A DNA stretch of 7,464 nucleotides from Bacteroidales bacterium (GCA_031264975.1 JAISDH010000489.1:1-7464), one strand, 5' to 3'; shown: positions 1 to 6,703, counted from the first letter of the stretch. Numbers and translations are program-made. The notes: generated by a model from the letters alone, not told the origin.

Positions 1-371
1 GCATGTTTACCTTTCTAACAGAAGGTATTTATACTGTCGAAATTATAAATCCTGCTCTTGTGTCCAATTCTGACTATCCGGCAAAAATTATAGCAAGCTA
101 CGCTGTTAGAAAAAATGCAAGAATAAAAGATATTCAGATAGCGGGAATATCCATTTATCCCAATCCTGCTACGAACAATATACATATTGTTCTGCCGGAA
201 CATGTAAATCATGCGGTATTTACGCTTTACGATATGCAAGGGAAGGTATTAATCTGTAAAGAAGTAAACAATAAAGAGGCGGTATCCATAAACAATCTTG
301 CATCGGGTACATACATATATCATGTAGGAATAGAAAAAGAAAGTTATCAAGGAAAAATATTAAAACAGTAG
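1..371 (+). CDS. C-terminal part of a secreted T9SS-sorted protein, paralogue of the next gene (5' end outside window)
   Basis: The frame is already open at base 1: bases 1-2 finish a glycine codon, and the ATG at 3 aligns with an internal methionine (residue 531) of the neighbouring paralogue, so it is not a true start. The visible 122 residues begin with the end of a beta-rich domain (MFTFLTEGIYTVEI). A T9SS type A sorting tail follows, recognisable from IYPNPATNN, LYDMQGKVL, LASGTYIYHV and a basic end (GKILKQ). In this family the tail is recognised by the type IX secretion system at the outer membrane and usually removed when the protein is anchored to the surface. About 85 of 122 residues match the C-terminus of the downstream protein by hand alignment, with a one-codon indel. 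The unseen part probably also holds LRR modules, but this cannot be checked here. The stop is TAG. Confidence 0.9.
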   Translation, partial: MFTFLTEGIYTVEIINPALVSNSDYPAKIIASYAVRKNARIKDIQIAGISIYPNPATNNIHIVLPEHVNHAVFTLYDMQGKVLICKEVNNKEAVSINNLASGTYIYHVGIEKESYQGKILKQ

Positions 372-586
372 ATAAAAGGTGCAAGGCGCAAGTTTTCTGC
401 CCGAATTAACCCTAAAACGAAGCGGTGAATATCGAAAGTAATTCATAGAAAGAAAGGAAAATACTTGTTTATGTGTCTACTTTTTTGAATTAGCGGAGCA
501 GAAACCTCAAAAATGGGCGGAATTACTTCCCACGAAAAGCCATACGAGTAGAGGGAATTTTAAATTAAATCAACAGTTAAGTTATC
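372..586. other. Intergenic spacer between the two LRR/T9SS paralogues
   Basis: This 215-base spacer has no convincing gene. Its first 20 or so bases (AAGGTGCAAGGCGCAAG) resemble the sequence just after the next gene's stop (AAGGTGTAAGGTGTAAAG), so the duplication seems to extend past the coding region. I found no exact TAnnTTTG promoter element and no terminator hairpin. The closest T-rich stretch, around 478-486, has the wrong spacing within the box. The two genes could be read together or separately. Confidence 0.6.
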
Positions 587-2542
587 ATGAAGAAATTACT
601 TTTATTTTTATCTTTAAGTTTTACAGCCTATTTTACGCTACCGGCACAGGATACGATTTCCTTTACATGGCCGGTCAATGTCGGCGTTAAAAGTTTTATC
701 ATTTGTGCCACTGGCAATAAAACCTTTTCAGTAAATTGGGGAGATAGCAGTCCGGATACTACCTATACAGGAAAAGGGGATGTACGCGTATGGCTATCAC
801 ATACCTATAACCATGTCGGAACTTGTACGGTAATGATTACAGGTAATACGCTTGATTGTCGTTTTATAGAGTTGACTGTTTATAACCATTCCATACAATC
901 TTTGAACATAAACAGTGCATTAACAAAATTGTTTTGTTCAGATAATCAACTGACCAGTCTGGACATGAGTAACAATACGGCATTGGAATATTTGGACTGT
1001 ACAAATAATCAATTAACCAGTTTGGATATAAGCAAAAATACGGCATTAAGGGATTTGTATTGTAGCAATAATCAATTGACAAATTTGGATGTAAGCGCCA
1101 ATACGTCATTAGCTTCTCTTCATTGTAATAATAATCAATTGACAGGGTTGGATATAAGTAATAATATGGCATTAAGAGACTTGTATTGCTATAATAATGC
1201 GATTCCTTTGGTTGATATATATGCGTTATCGCAAATAGGTACTATATCTTCTAAAGTGTTGGGAACACAAACCTTACCGAGAACAACAGTCCCTTTAAAT
1301 ACGCCTGTCGCAGTAGATACTGTTTTTAATGGCGTCTATACTGTTTTTACGGTGAACAAAGAGAATGGTCAAGCAGTTCAAAATACAGACTATACCATTA
1401 CCGGCGGGGCGTTTACCTTTTTAACAAGCGGCATTTATACCGTCGAAATTACAAATCCTCTTATCTTTTCCATGCCTACCCATCCGGCAAAAATAATAGC
1501 AACATATATTGCAGGAACGCCATCTAACCAGACGATTTCCTTTACATGGATTGCCGAAGCAAACAGCAATAAAAGTTTTGACATTCGCGCCGATCATCAA
1601 AAAACATTCTCCGTCAATTGGGGAGACAACAGCCAAACAGTAACCTGTACAGGAAACGGTACAAATCTGAATGTATCGCCATCCCATACTTATGGCGTTA
1701 CCGGAACATATACAGTAAATATTACAGGCGATACTTTCGATTGTTTTCTTAGTTATTTGGATATTTATGAAGATTCCGTACAGTCTTTGGACGTAAGCGG
1801 CGCTACGGCATTGACGTATTTAATTTGCGGGGCGAACCAATTGACTAATTTGAATGTAAGCGCCAATATGTTACTAACTTATATTACCTGTAACAACAAT
1901 CAATTAAACAGTTTGGATGTAAGTCATAATACCGTATTAAGCAGTTTGAATTGCGACAACAATGCGATTCCCTTAGCTGATTTATATGCCGCATCGCAGC
2001 AGGTAAACAGTTCAATTAATGCAAGATTGGGAACACAAACTTTAGCTGCGGCAACAGTGAGCTTGAATATACCCATACCGGTAGACACGGTCTTTAATGG
2101 CGCTGGCAGTACATTTAAGATAAGCAAAGACAATGATACAGCTATCGCTAATACCGATTATACCGTTACCGGCGGTATGTTTACCTTTCTAACAGAGGGC
2201 GTCTATACCGTCGAAATTACAAATCCTGCTATTGTGTCCAATTATTCCTATACGGCAAAGGTTATAGCAAGCTACACTGTTAGAAATGTAGGAATAAAAG
2301 ATATTCAGACAGCAGGAGTGTCCGTTTATCCTAATCCGGCAACAGATAATATAACTATTGTTCTACCGGATAATGTAGTTCGTGCTACTTTTACGCTTTA
2401 CGATATGCAGGGGAAGGCGCTAATCCGTAGGGAAATAAATAATCAGGAAATAGCGCCGGTAAATAACCTTGCGTCGGGGATATACATGTATCATGTAAGA
2501 ACAGCCAAAGAAAGCTATCAAGGAAAATTTTTAAAACAATAA
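587..2542 (+). CDS. Secreted leucine-rich repeat protein with two PKD-like/LRR modules and a T9SS type A sorting tail
   Basis: The 651-residue protein starts with a signal peptide (MKKLLLFLSLSFTAYFTLPA, cleavage probably near Q21). Module 1 has a PKD-like domain (about 24-100, with VNWGD and SHTYNHVGTCTV), five 21-residue LRRs (112-216) and a beta-rich domain (about 225-308). Module 2 repeats the order: PKD-like about 316-395 (VNWGD, SHTYGVTGTYTV), three LRRs (409-471), beta-rich about 481-566. The T9SS sorting tail is about 570-651 (VYPNPATDN, LYDMQGKAL, LASGIYMYHV, GKFLKQ). The LRR pattern LxxLxCxxNQLTxLDxSxNTA carries a cysteine at a core position, as in the cysteine-ladder LRRs of internalin J-type proteins. 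The predicted location is the cell surface after outer-membrane export. A binding or adhesion role is inferred from domain type only; no catalytic motif is visible. The gene faces the operon on the other strand. Confidence 0.93.
   Translation: MKKLLLFLSLSFTAYFTLPAQDTISFTWPVNVGVKSFIICATGNKTFSVNWGDSSPDTTYTGKGDVRVWLSHTYNHVGTCTVMITGNTLDCRFIELTVYNHSIQSLNINSALTKLFCSDNQLTSLDMSNNTALEYLDCTNNQLTSLDISKNTALRDLYCSNNQLTNLDVSANTSLASLHCNNNQLTGLDISNNMALRDLYCYNNAIPLVDIYALSQIGTISSKVLGTQTLPRTTVPLNTPVAVDTVFNGVYTVFTVNKENGQAVQNTDYTITGGAFTFLTSGIYTVEITNPLIFSMPTHPAKIIATYIAGTPSNQTISFTWIAEANSNKSFDIRADHQKTFSVNWGDNSQTVTCTGNGTNLNVSPSHTYGVTGTYTVNITGDTFDCFLSYLDIYEDSVQSLDVSGATALTYLICGANQLTNLNVSANMLLTYITCNNNQLNSLDVSHNTVLSSLNCDNNAIPLADLYAASQQVNSSINARLGTQTLAAATVSLNIPIPVDTVFNGAGSTFKISKDNDTAIANTDYTVTGGMFTFLTEGVYTVEITNPAIVSNYSYTAKVIASYTVRNVGIKDIQTAGVSVYPNPATDNITIVLPDNVVRATFTLYDMQGKALIRREINNQEIAPVNNLASGIYMYHVRTAKESYQGKFLKQ
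920..1234 (+). repeat. Five tandem 63-base LRR units (module 1)
   Basis: Each 63-base unit encodes one 21-residue LRR, covering residues 112-216. The first four follow LxxLxCxxNQLTxLDxSxN. The fifth keeps LxxLxCxxN but ends in AIPLVDIYALSQ and looks like the C-terminal cap of the array. Confidence 0.9.
1811..1999 (+). repeat. Three tandem 63-base LRR units (module 2)
   Basis: These units encode residues 409-471 and are the counterpart of the module 1 array. The last unit again ends in a cap-like AIPLADLYAASQ. Relative to module 1 two internal units are missing, which is what unequal recombination between near-identical 63-base units would give. Confidence 0.88.
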
Positions 2543-2562
2543 ATAAGGTGTAAGGTGTAAAG
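2175..2562 (+). repeat. Second copy of a long direct repeat shared with bases 1 to about 393
   Basis: The 3' end of the complete LRR gene, including the first 20 or so bases after its stop codon, is a diverged copy of the left edge of the window. Bases 2175 onward align with base 1 onward, with one 3-base indel near residue 567 and a smaller one after the stop. Conserved blocks include ATGTTTACCTTTCTAACAGA and TTTACGCTTTACGATATGCA. This is a tandem paralogue pair rather than a mobile element. Confidence 0.8.
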
Positions 2563-2678
2563 CATAGATGTAAGGTAGAAGTAACAAGGTATAAGCAAAC
2601 GAGTAGACAAGTGAACAAGGAAATAAAACAAAGGCTATTAATCACTAATCGTTATTCTCTCCCCTTCTCTCCTACACC
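2543..2678. other. Spacer between convergent genes, made of short repeated words
   Basis: The first half is purine-rich and built of recurring words such as AAGGTGTAAGGTGTAAAG, ATGTAAGGTAG, AACAAGGTATAAG and AAGTGAACAAGG. The second half, near the end of the convergent operon, is pyrimidine-rich (CTCCCCTTCTCTCCTACACC) and partly complementary to the first half (GGTGTA against TACACC). Both transcription units must end here or nearby, but no compact hairpin with a T-run is evident on either strand. Confidence 0.5.
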
Positions 2679-3398
2679 CTATCTCTTTTTCATATTTCTG
2701 TTAATCATTCTGAAGTCGCTTATCGCTTTGATACCGATTTTAAAGATACGTTTAAAATTGATAGAGTTAATTCCGCCTTGTCGAGGTTTAAAGGTAATGG
2801 GACGCCATTTACAGCGTTCTTTCCATTTTACGGCAATCGTACTGATAACAACATTGCATAAGAAGAAATCTTCGGGGATTATCTTCAAGATAGGAATTAA
2901 TCGTTCTGTTTTCATTAGTCGGAAGGGGGTATTGGCGTCTTTTACCCACGTTCCGAAGATAGCCCAAACCAACAAACGCAATACTTTGGTAACAACCACT
3001 CTCCCAAATCCGTCCTGACGTGCGTTGCGTGAACCGATTTGAAAATCATAGTCGGTTTTGTTATCCCAAAACATCCAAAATTCATCAGGATTGGTTTGTC
3101 CGTCGGAATCTGTCTGGAAGATGTAATCGGCTTTGGCTTCTATTGCCTTGCGATAGGCAAAGAGCAACGTTGCTCCGTGTCCTGAATTGGGTTTAGTTAT
3201 GGGAATTAAAAGCGGATATTTTCCGGTTAAAGCATCCAATATCTCGCCTGTCTTATCTTTGCTCCCGTCATTGACTATTAATAAACGGCTTTCATTATTT
3301 AATCTTTCAACAACAGGATACCATTGTTGAATCACCGCTTCTATATTGGCTTCTTCATTGTAAGCGGGCATTACAATATATAAAGTTTCATTTGTCAT
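2679..3398 (-). CDS. Family 2 glycosyltransferase, DPM1/GtrB-like (polyprenyl-phosphate sugar synthase candidate)
   Basis: The 239-residue protein has the GT-A fold signatures of family 2: VMPAYNEE (9-16), IVNDGSKDKT (41-50), QTDSDGQ (95-101, with the metal-binding D97-x-D99) and GSR (122-124). VKDANTPFRLMK (152-163) and RQGG (206-209) are features typical of dolichol/undecaprenyl-phosphate glycosyltransferases. No membrane segment is obvious, unlike two-helix GtrB proteins, so it may sit peripherally on the inner face of the membrane. The ATG overlaps the stop of the GtrA-family gene upstream by four bases (ATGA), a classic sign of translational coupling. By family logic it transfers a sugar from a nucleotide donor to polyprenyl phosphate and the GtrA partner helps flip the product. 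The sugar cannot be read from the sequence, but glf in the same operon makes UDP-galactofuranose a candidate donor. A transferase that acts directly on a glycan is possible. Confidence 0.9.
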   Translation of the reverse strand: MTNETLYIVMPAYNEEANIEAVIQQWYPVVERLNNESRLLIVNDGSKDKTGEILDALTGKYPLLIPITKPNSGHGATLLFAYRKAIEAKADYIFQTDSDGQTNPDEFWMFWDNKTDYDFQIGSRNARQDGFGRVVVTKVLRLLVWAIFGTWVKDANTPFRLMKTERLIPILKIIPEDFFLCNVVISTIAVKWKERCKWRPITFKPRQGGINSINFKRIFKIGIKAISDFRMINRNMKKR

Positions 3399-3805
3399 GA
3401 TTTTGATTTTTTAAATGTTATAAATTTATTCAATAAAAACTGTGAAATGGCAACAACGACGATTGACAGTAATTTCGCGAAAATCTCATCCAAACTTTTT
3501 ATAGATACCATCACATGTAATAAAGCGGCGCTTAATAGCCACCCCGACAAACCAATGATATAAAAAGAAAGAAAACGCAGTAAAACCCTGTCCTTTATTC
3601 TAAAGTTATACGACCTGTTAAGCAGAAAACTGCAAAAGATACCGCAATGAACGCTAATCAAATTGGCAATCTGATAATTTACTCCGTATTTGCATAACAA
3701 AGTATAAATACCAAAATCTACGCTTGCGCTTATTCCCCCGATAATTCCATAGAGAATTAAATTCCGATAACGCAAGTAATAAAAACGAATCAGTGTTTTA
3801 ACCAT
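3395..3805 (-). CDS. GtrA-family small membrane protein (probable polyprenyl-phosphate sugar flippase)
   Basis: This 136-residue protein has four predicted membrane helices, roughly at residues 15-37, 44-63, 77-99 and 108-126, and a basic tail (FKKSKS). GtrA-family marks are the early G..GG......D segment (20-30) and two similar helix ends, FLLNRSYNF (60-68) and FLLNKFITF (123-131), reflecting the internal pseudo-repeat of the family. GtrA proteins work with polyprenyl-phosphate glycosyltransferases and are thought to move the lipid-linked sugar across the inner membrane. Here the partner follows directly with a four-base overlap. The start overlaps the end of glf by 16 bases, so the three genes are tightly packed. 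GtrA-like proteins near galactofuranose and arabinan genes are known in mycobacteria (Rv3789), though similarity in function is only inferred. Confidence 0.9.
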   Translation of the reverse strand: MVKTLIRFYYLRYRNLILYGIIGGISASVDFGIYTLLCKYGVNYQIANLISVHCGIFCSFLLNRSYNFRIKDRVLLRFLSFYIIGLSGWLLSAALLHVMVSIKSLDEIFAKLLSIVVVAISQFLLNKFITFKKSKS

Positions 3806-4902
3806 AAACCTATGCGTTTCATAGCCGATTCGATGGCTAAATCCATATTATAATATTTGTACTCTGCCAAACGACCGATAAAAAGATATTTTCCCGTCAT
3901 TTCAAGCTGTTTTACTTCCTTCATATACAGTTCCCGCAAATGTTGATTTTCCTGATTGGGCATTGTGTAAAACGGTAATCCGTCATCAGAAGGATATTCA
4001 TAACAGACAGTTGTTTTGTTTGATTTTTCGCCGGTCATCTGTTTAAATTCCGTAATGCGGGTGTAGTCATAATCATTGGGATAATTCACGACAGGCGCCG
4101 GTTGGAATAATTCCTGTTCGTATGTTTTAAATTCTACCTTCACAGAACGATAGGTTAATTTCCCAAACCGGTAATCAAAAAACCTGTCCAATTCTCCCGT
4201 ATAAACACATAGTTTTGCCGATAGCTGATTTTTAATGCTCTCATAATTACAACCCAATAATACATGTATATTTTCATGTGCCAGCATATTGTTAACCATT
4301 GCCGTATATCCATTAACAGGCATTCCCTGATATTTGTCGGAAAAATAACGACAGTCGTTATTATCTCTCACCGGAATCCTTCCTGCCAATTCGGAAGAAA
4401 GGGTATCGGGATTGCAATTCCATTGTTTTTCGGTGTATTTCTCAAAAAACAAAGTATATAAACGTGCCCCAACCTGCGAAACAACCGCATCCCTGAAAGA
4501 CGGCAAAGAAGGATTATATTCCGATTTTTGGACTTCCTGCTGCAAAAAAACGGAAACGTCTTTTGTTTTTAAATTCTCTCCAAAAAGCAGGTTCAAAGTT
4601 TGTCTGTTAATGGGAAAGGGAATAAAATTGCCTTCTACAAAACTTAATACATGGTGTTGGAAGTTTGAAAATTCGGAAAACCGATTCACAAAATCCCATA
4701 CCTGTTTTATCTTAGTATGAAAAATATGCGGACCATAACGGTGGAGGGTTATTCCATGCTCATTTCGATAGTCGTAGATTTGTCCTCCAATATGTTTCTT
4801 TTGCTCAACAACAAGAACCTTATATCCCTGTTCTGCCAACAAACGAGCGCTTGTAGCCCCGCTCAATCCGCAACCTGCAATCACAATATCATATAAATCC
4901 AT
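3790..4902 (-). CDS. glf: UDP-galactopyranose mutase
   Basis: The flavoenzyme converts UDP-galactopyranose to UDP-galactofuranose, the donor for galactofuranose in surface glycans. It acts in the cytoplasm. At 370 residues it has the normal bacterial length. Visible marks are the FAD-binding Rossmann motif AGCGLSGA (9-16) with the following acidic residue E33, GGQIYDYR (39-46), the flavin-contacting RYGPHIFHT (55-63), PFPINRQ (95-101), YTEKQWN with W161, R175, RYFSDKYQGMPVNGY (185-199), DYTRITEFK with R282 (the position of an essential substrate-binding arginine in characterised mutases), and the C-terminal GRLAEYKYYNMD (343-354), matching the family's G-R-x3-Y-x-Y-x2-M-D pattern. All expected active-site positions look intact. 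It starts 79 bases after the thioredoxin gene ends, so it may be read from that gene's promoter or its own. Glf is usually found in O-antigen, capsule or glycolipid clusters. Confidence 0.97.
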   Translation of the reverse strand: MDLYDIVIAGCGLSGATSARLLAEQGYKVLVVEQKKHIGGQIYDYRNEHGITLHRYGPHIFHTKIKQVWDFVNRFSEFSNFQHHVLSFVEGNFIPFPINRQTLNLLFGENLKTKDVSVFLQQEVQKSEYNPSLPSFRDAVVSQVGARLYTLFFEKYTEKQWNCNPDTLSSELAGRIPVRDNNDCRYFSDKYQGMPVNGYTAMVNNMLAHENIHVLLGCNYESIKNQLSAKLCVYTGELDRFFDYRFGKLTYRSVKVEFKTYEQELFQPAPVVNYPNDYDYTRITEFKQMTGEKSNKTTVCYEYPSDDGLPFYTMPNQENQHLRELYMKEVKQLEMTGKYLFIGRLAEYKYYNMDLAIESAMKRIGLWLKH

Positions 4903-4981
4903 AATTTACTATTAGATATAATAAAATAAAACCCGTAACTTTTCAATGTTCGTATTTCGTAGACATCGCAAGGTAAAAAGT

Positions 4982-6064
4982 TTATTGTAGAAGAAGTTCC
5001 TTTAATTTTTGTTCCAGGGCTTGTCCGCGCAATCCTTTGGCGAGGATATTTCCATTTTTATCGACAAGAACCGTAAATGGAATACTGTGTACGCCATAAA
5101 TAGCGCCTGCCGCCGACTGCCAACCTTTTAAATCACTGATATGATTCCAAGCCAAGCCGTCCTTTTGAATTGCCTGCAACCAATTTCCTTTGTTATTATC
5201 CAGCGAAACGCCCAATATGTCAAATCCATATTTGTTGTACGTATTATACATACGAACCACGTTAGGATTTTCTTCCCTGCAAGGTCTACACCATGAAGCC
5301 CAAAAATCAATCAAAACAATTTTTCCCTTCAAAGAAGACAAAGAGAATAAATTACCAGCCGTATCCGCTAATGTAATTTCAGGGGCGGGGTATCCGATAG
5401 CAAGTTTCTTTTCCGATTCCAATTCCTGGTATTTCGCCTTTATCAGGTTATTATTCGGATATTTTTTTATCAACGCCGTTAATACGGAATCAACAATCAT
5501 CAAGTACTTATCTGTGGGGAGATATTCTACCAACGCCGCAGAAGCATAATTGTCTGTGTTCTTCGATAATAAACTTTGAATAGCGTCCAATTTCTCTACA
5601 TCCAACAATTGCTTTTCAAGTTGCTTTTGCGCGGGAGATTTGTCGGCTACCTGGTCTATTGCTTTTTGTTTTCCGTCATATTCGGCAAGAAGTTCCTGAC
5701 AGGACTTTAATAATGCATTTTGTTCGGAATTTGTCACTTTGGACAACATACCCGTTGAGGCGTCAATTTCTATTTGTCCATTGTTATTGGGATTCAGAAC
5801 AACCAAAACATTTTTTTTATCCGAAAAAACAATAAAGTAAAATCCAATTTCAGGAGGATTGTATGTAAATTCAAATGTCCCCTTTTTCCCGATTGCAACT
5901 TTTTCCAATATGGGAGCTTTCGCATCCAATGGATTATATAAAGAAATACTGTCCTTTGTCGCATTAATATTCGTTACAGTTCCCTTAATTCCTGTCTGTG
6001 TATATCCACAAAAACAGATAAATACAAAACATATTCCAACTATAGTAATTCTATGTATTTTCAT
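4982..6064 (-). CDS. TlpA-like thiol-disulfide oxidoreductase with N-terminal DUF4369-type domain
   Basis: The 360-residue protein begins with a hydrophobic export signal (about 5-22). A beta-rich N-terminal domain follows (about 24-115, GIKGTVTNINATKDSISLYN), similar to the DUF4369 domain that precedes thioredoxins in many Bacteroidota. A charged helical linker spans about 115-220. The thioredoxin-like domain covers about 223-360: YPAPEITLADTAGNLFSLSS, then IDFWASWCRPC with C259 and C262 as the redox pair, and the cis-proline motif IPFT (P329). It should act outside the cytoplasm, reducing or oxidising protein disulfides. There are cysteines in the signal segment (12, 17, 19), but none sits in a good lipobox, so membrane anchoring is uncertain. 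The next gene downstream is glf at 79 bases. No functional link to sugar metabolism is apparent, so the pairing may be incidental. A strong promoter lies upstream. Confidence 0.93.
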   Translation of the reverse strand: MKIHRITIVGICFVFICFCGYTQTGIKGTVTNINATKDSISLYNPLDAKAPILEKVAIGKKGTFEFTYNPPEIGFYFIVFSDKKNVLVVLNPNNNGQIEIDASTGMLSKVTNSEQNALLKSCQELLAEYDGKQKAIDQVADKSPAQKQLEKQLLDVEKLDAIQSLLSKNTDNYASAALVEYLPTDKYLMIVDSVLTALIKKYPNNNLIKAKYQELESEKKLAIGYPAPEITLADTAGNLFSLSSLKGKIVLIDFWASWCRPCREENPNVVRMYNTYNKYGFDILGVSLDNNKGNWLQAIQKDGLAWNHISDLKGWQSAAGAIYGVHSIPFTVLVDKNGNILAKGLRGQALEQKLKELLLQ

Positions 6065-6092
6065 CTTTCAATAAGATTTTAATATTTGGGAG

Positions 6093-6123
6093 CAAAGGTA
6101 TCACTATTTTATGTAATATCAAA
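6093..6123 (-). promoter_or_regulatory. Bacteroidota-type promoter for the TlpA-like gene
   Basis: On the minus strand the sequence reads TTTG (6123-6120), 19 bases, then TACCTTTG (6100-6093). This is an exact match to the known Bacteroidota -7 box TAnnTTTG with a -33 TTTG at the usual distance. The -7 box ends 28 bases before the start codon, giving a short leader. It may also drive glf, the GtrA-family gene and the glycosyltransferase gene downstream. Confidence 0.8.
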
Positions 6124-6212
6124 AAAAAGAACAAATAAATTTGCATTACAACAACAGAAAATAACTCATTACCTGTCTTTTCTCTCTCACGTACAAGCAG
6201 CAAGCAATTTAT

Positions 6213-6293
6213 CCGCACGCAGATGACACAGATACAAAAGATTTTCACAGATTATCTGTATTTCTCTTTTTCAAATCTGCGTTATCTGCGCGC
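6213..6293. repeat. Imperfect palindrome (long inverted repeat) with CGCAGAT words
   Basis: The left arm starts GCACGCAGATGACACAGAT (6215-6233) and the right arm ends AAATCTGCGTTATCTGCGCG (6273-6292), whose complement begins CGCGCAGATAACGCAGATTT. The centre ACAGATTATCTGT (6247-6259) is itself a near-perfect palindrome. Arms differ by a few substitutions and a 2-base indel. The RNA could fold into one long hairpin from either strand. It resembles small dispersed palindromic repeats I associate with Bacteroidota genomes, but copy number cannot be seen here. A terminator role is possible but unsupported, since no T-run follows the stem. Confidence 0.7.
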
Positions 6294-6462
6294 CTGTTGG
6301 GCGAAAGCAAACAAGTATTAATCGCTAACTGATAATGACGTTTTGATTGGGACAACAGAAAATATAAGGTACAGGGAGAAAGTACAGGATGCAAGGGAGA
6401 AAAAATGAAATTAGCGTGCAAATAGACAAATAGATAAGAAGGAAGTTATAAGAAATAAAATA

Positions 6463-6545
6463 TATTGCAATAAAGAGTACAATATATCGTGAAGCGAATC
6501 CGTTACATTGCGGAATAAAAAATATATTGCGAAGCAGAAAAGGAG
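6463..6545 (+). repeat. Decayed row of about four 21-base units related to the heptad gene downstream
   Basis: Units begin near 6463 (TATTGCAATAAAGAG), 6485 (TATCGTGAAGCG), 6504 (TACATTGCGGAATAAAA) and 6525 (TATTGCGAAGCAGAAAAGGAG), with spacings of 22, 19 and 21 bases. They closely resemble the TATCGCGAAGCAGAAA words that encode the heptads from 6887 on. The spacing errors break any common frame, so this is probably a remnant of an older copy or a non-coding spread of the repeat. Confidence 0.5.
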
Positions 6546-6703
6546 TTAAGATGTAAGGAACAAGCTACAAGATGAAGGAAATAAGCTGAAAGAGCGAAAA
6601 TAATGATTAATGGTAATGGTTAAGCGAGAAAATATCTTCCGCTTACCTTTTAAAAAGAGAAGAAGAGAAGACGGCATTGACCGTTTTAAATAAAATTAGA
6701 ATA

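Larger units (their letters stand above)
6124..6703. other. Long spacer without a convincing gene
   Basis: Up to 6703 no frame has gene-like composition. From left to right it contains an A/T-rich stretch behind the thioredoxin promoter, the imperfect palindrome at 6213-6293, purine-rich DNA from about 6360 to 6620 built of short recurring words (AAGTACAGGATGCAAGGGAG, GATGTAAGGAACAAGC, AAGATGAAGGAAATAAGC), and a decayed set of 21-base units at 6463-6545. A 65-codon minus-strand frame at 6051-6248 runs through the promoter and is not credible. No clear promoter for the gene at 6704 was found. Confidence 0.6.

Noticed and set aside
3..5. ATG at position 3 as the start of a small 122-residue protein
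   Set aside because: It aligns with an internal Met of the paralogue and would begin in the middle of a beta-rich domain without a signal peptide. The gene enters from outside the window.
2611..3018. 135-codon plus-strand frame
   Set aside because: It lies opposite the end of the well-supported glycosyltransferase gene and has no domain signature; it is a shadow.
4969..4975. TACCTTG (minus strand) as a separate glf promoter
   Set aside because: It is one T short of the consensus and has no -33 element at the right distance. Read-through from the TlpA-like gene is equally possible.
6051..6248. 65-codon minus-strand frame upstream of the TlpA-like gene
   Set aside because: It covers the exact promoter match and overlaps the start of the real gene in another frame; its composition is only hydrophobic low complexity.
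6463..6545. The 21-base-spaced units as a CRISPR-like array
   Set aside because: Units are too short and too diverged, and there are no unique spacers between conserved repeats; the match is to the coding heptads downstream.
6644..6651. TACCTTTT as a -7 promoter box for the gene at 6704
   Set aside because: The last base departs from TAnnTTTG and no TTG/TTTG is seen about 19 bases upstream, so it is too weak to list.
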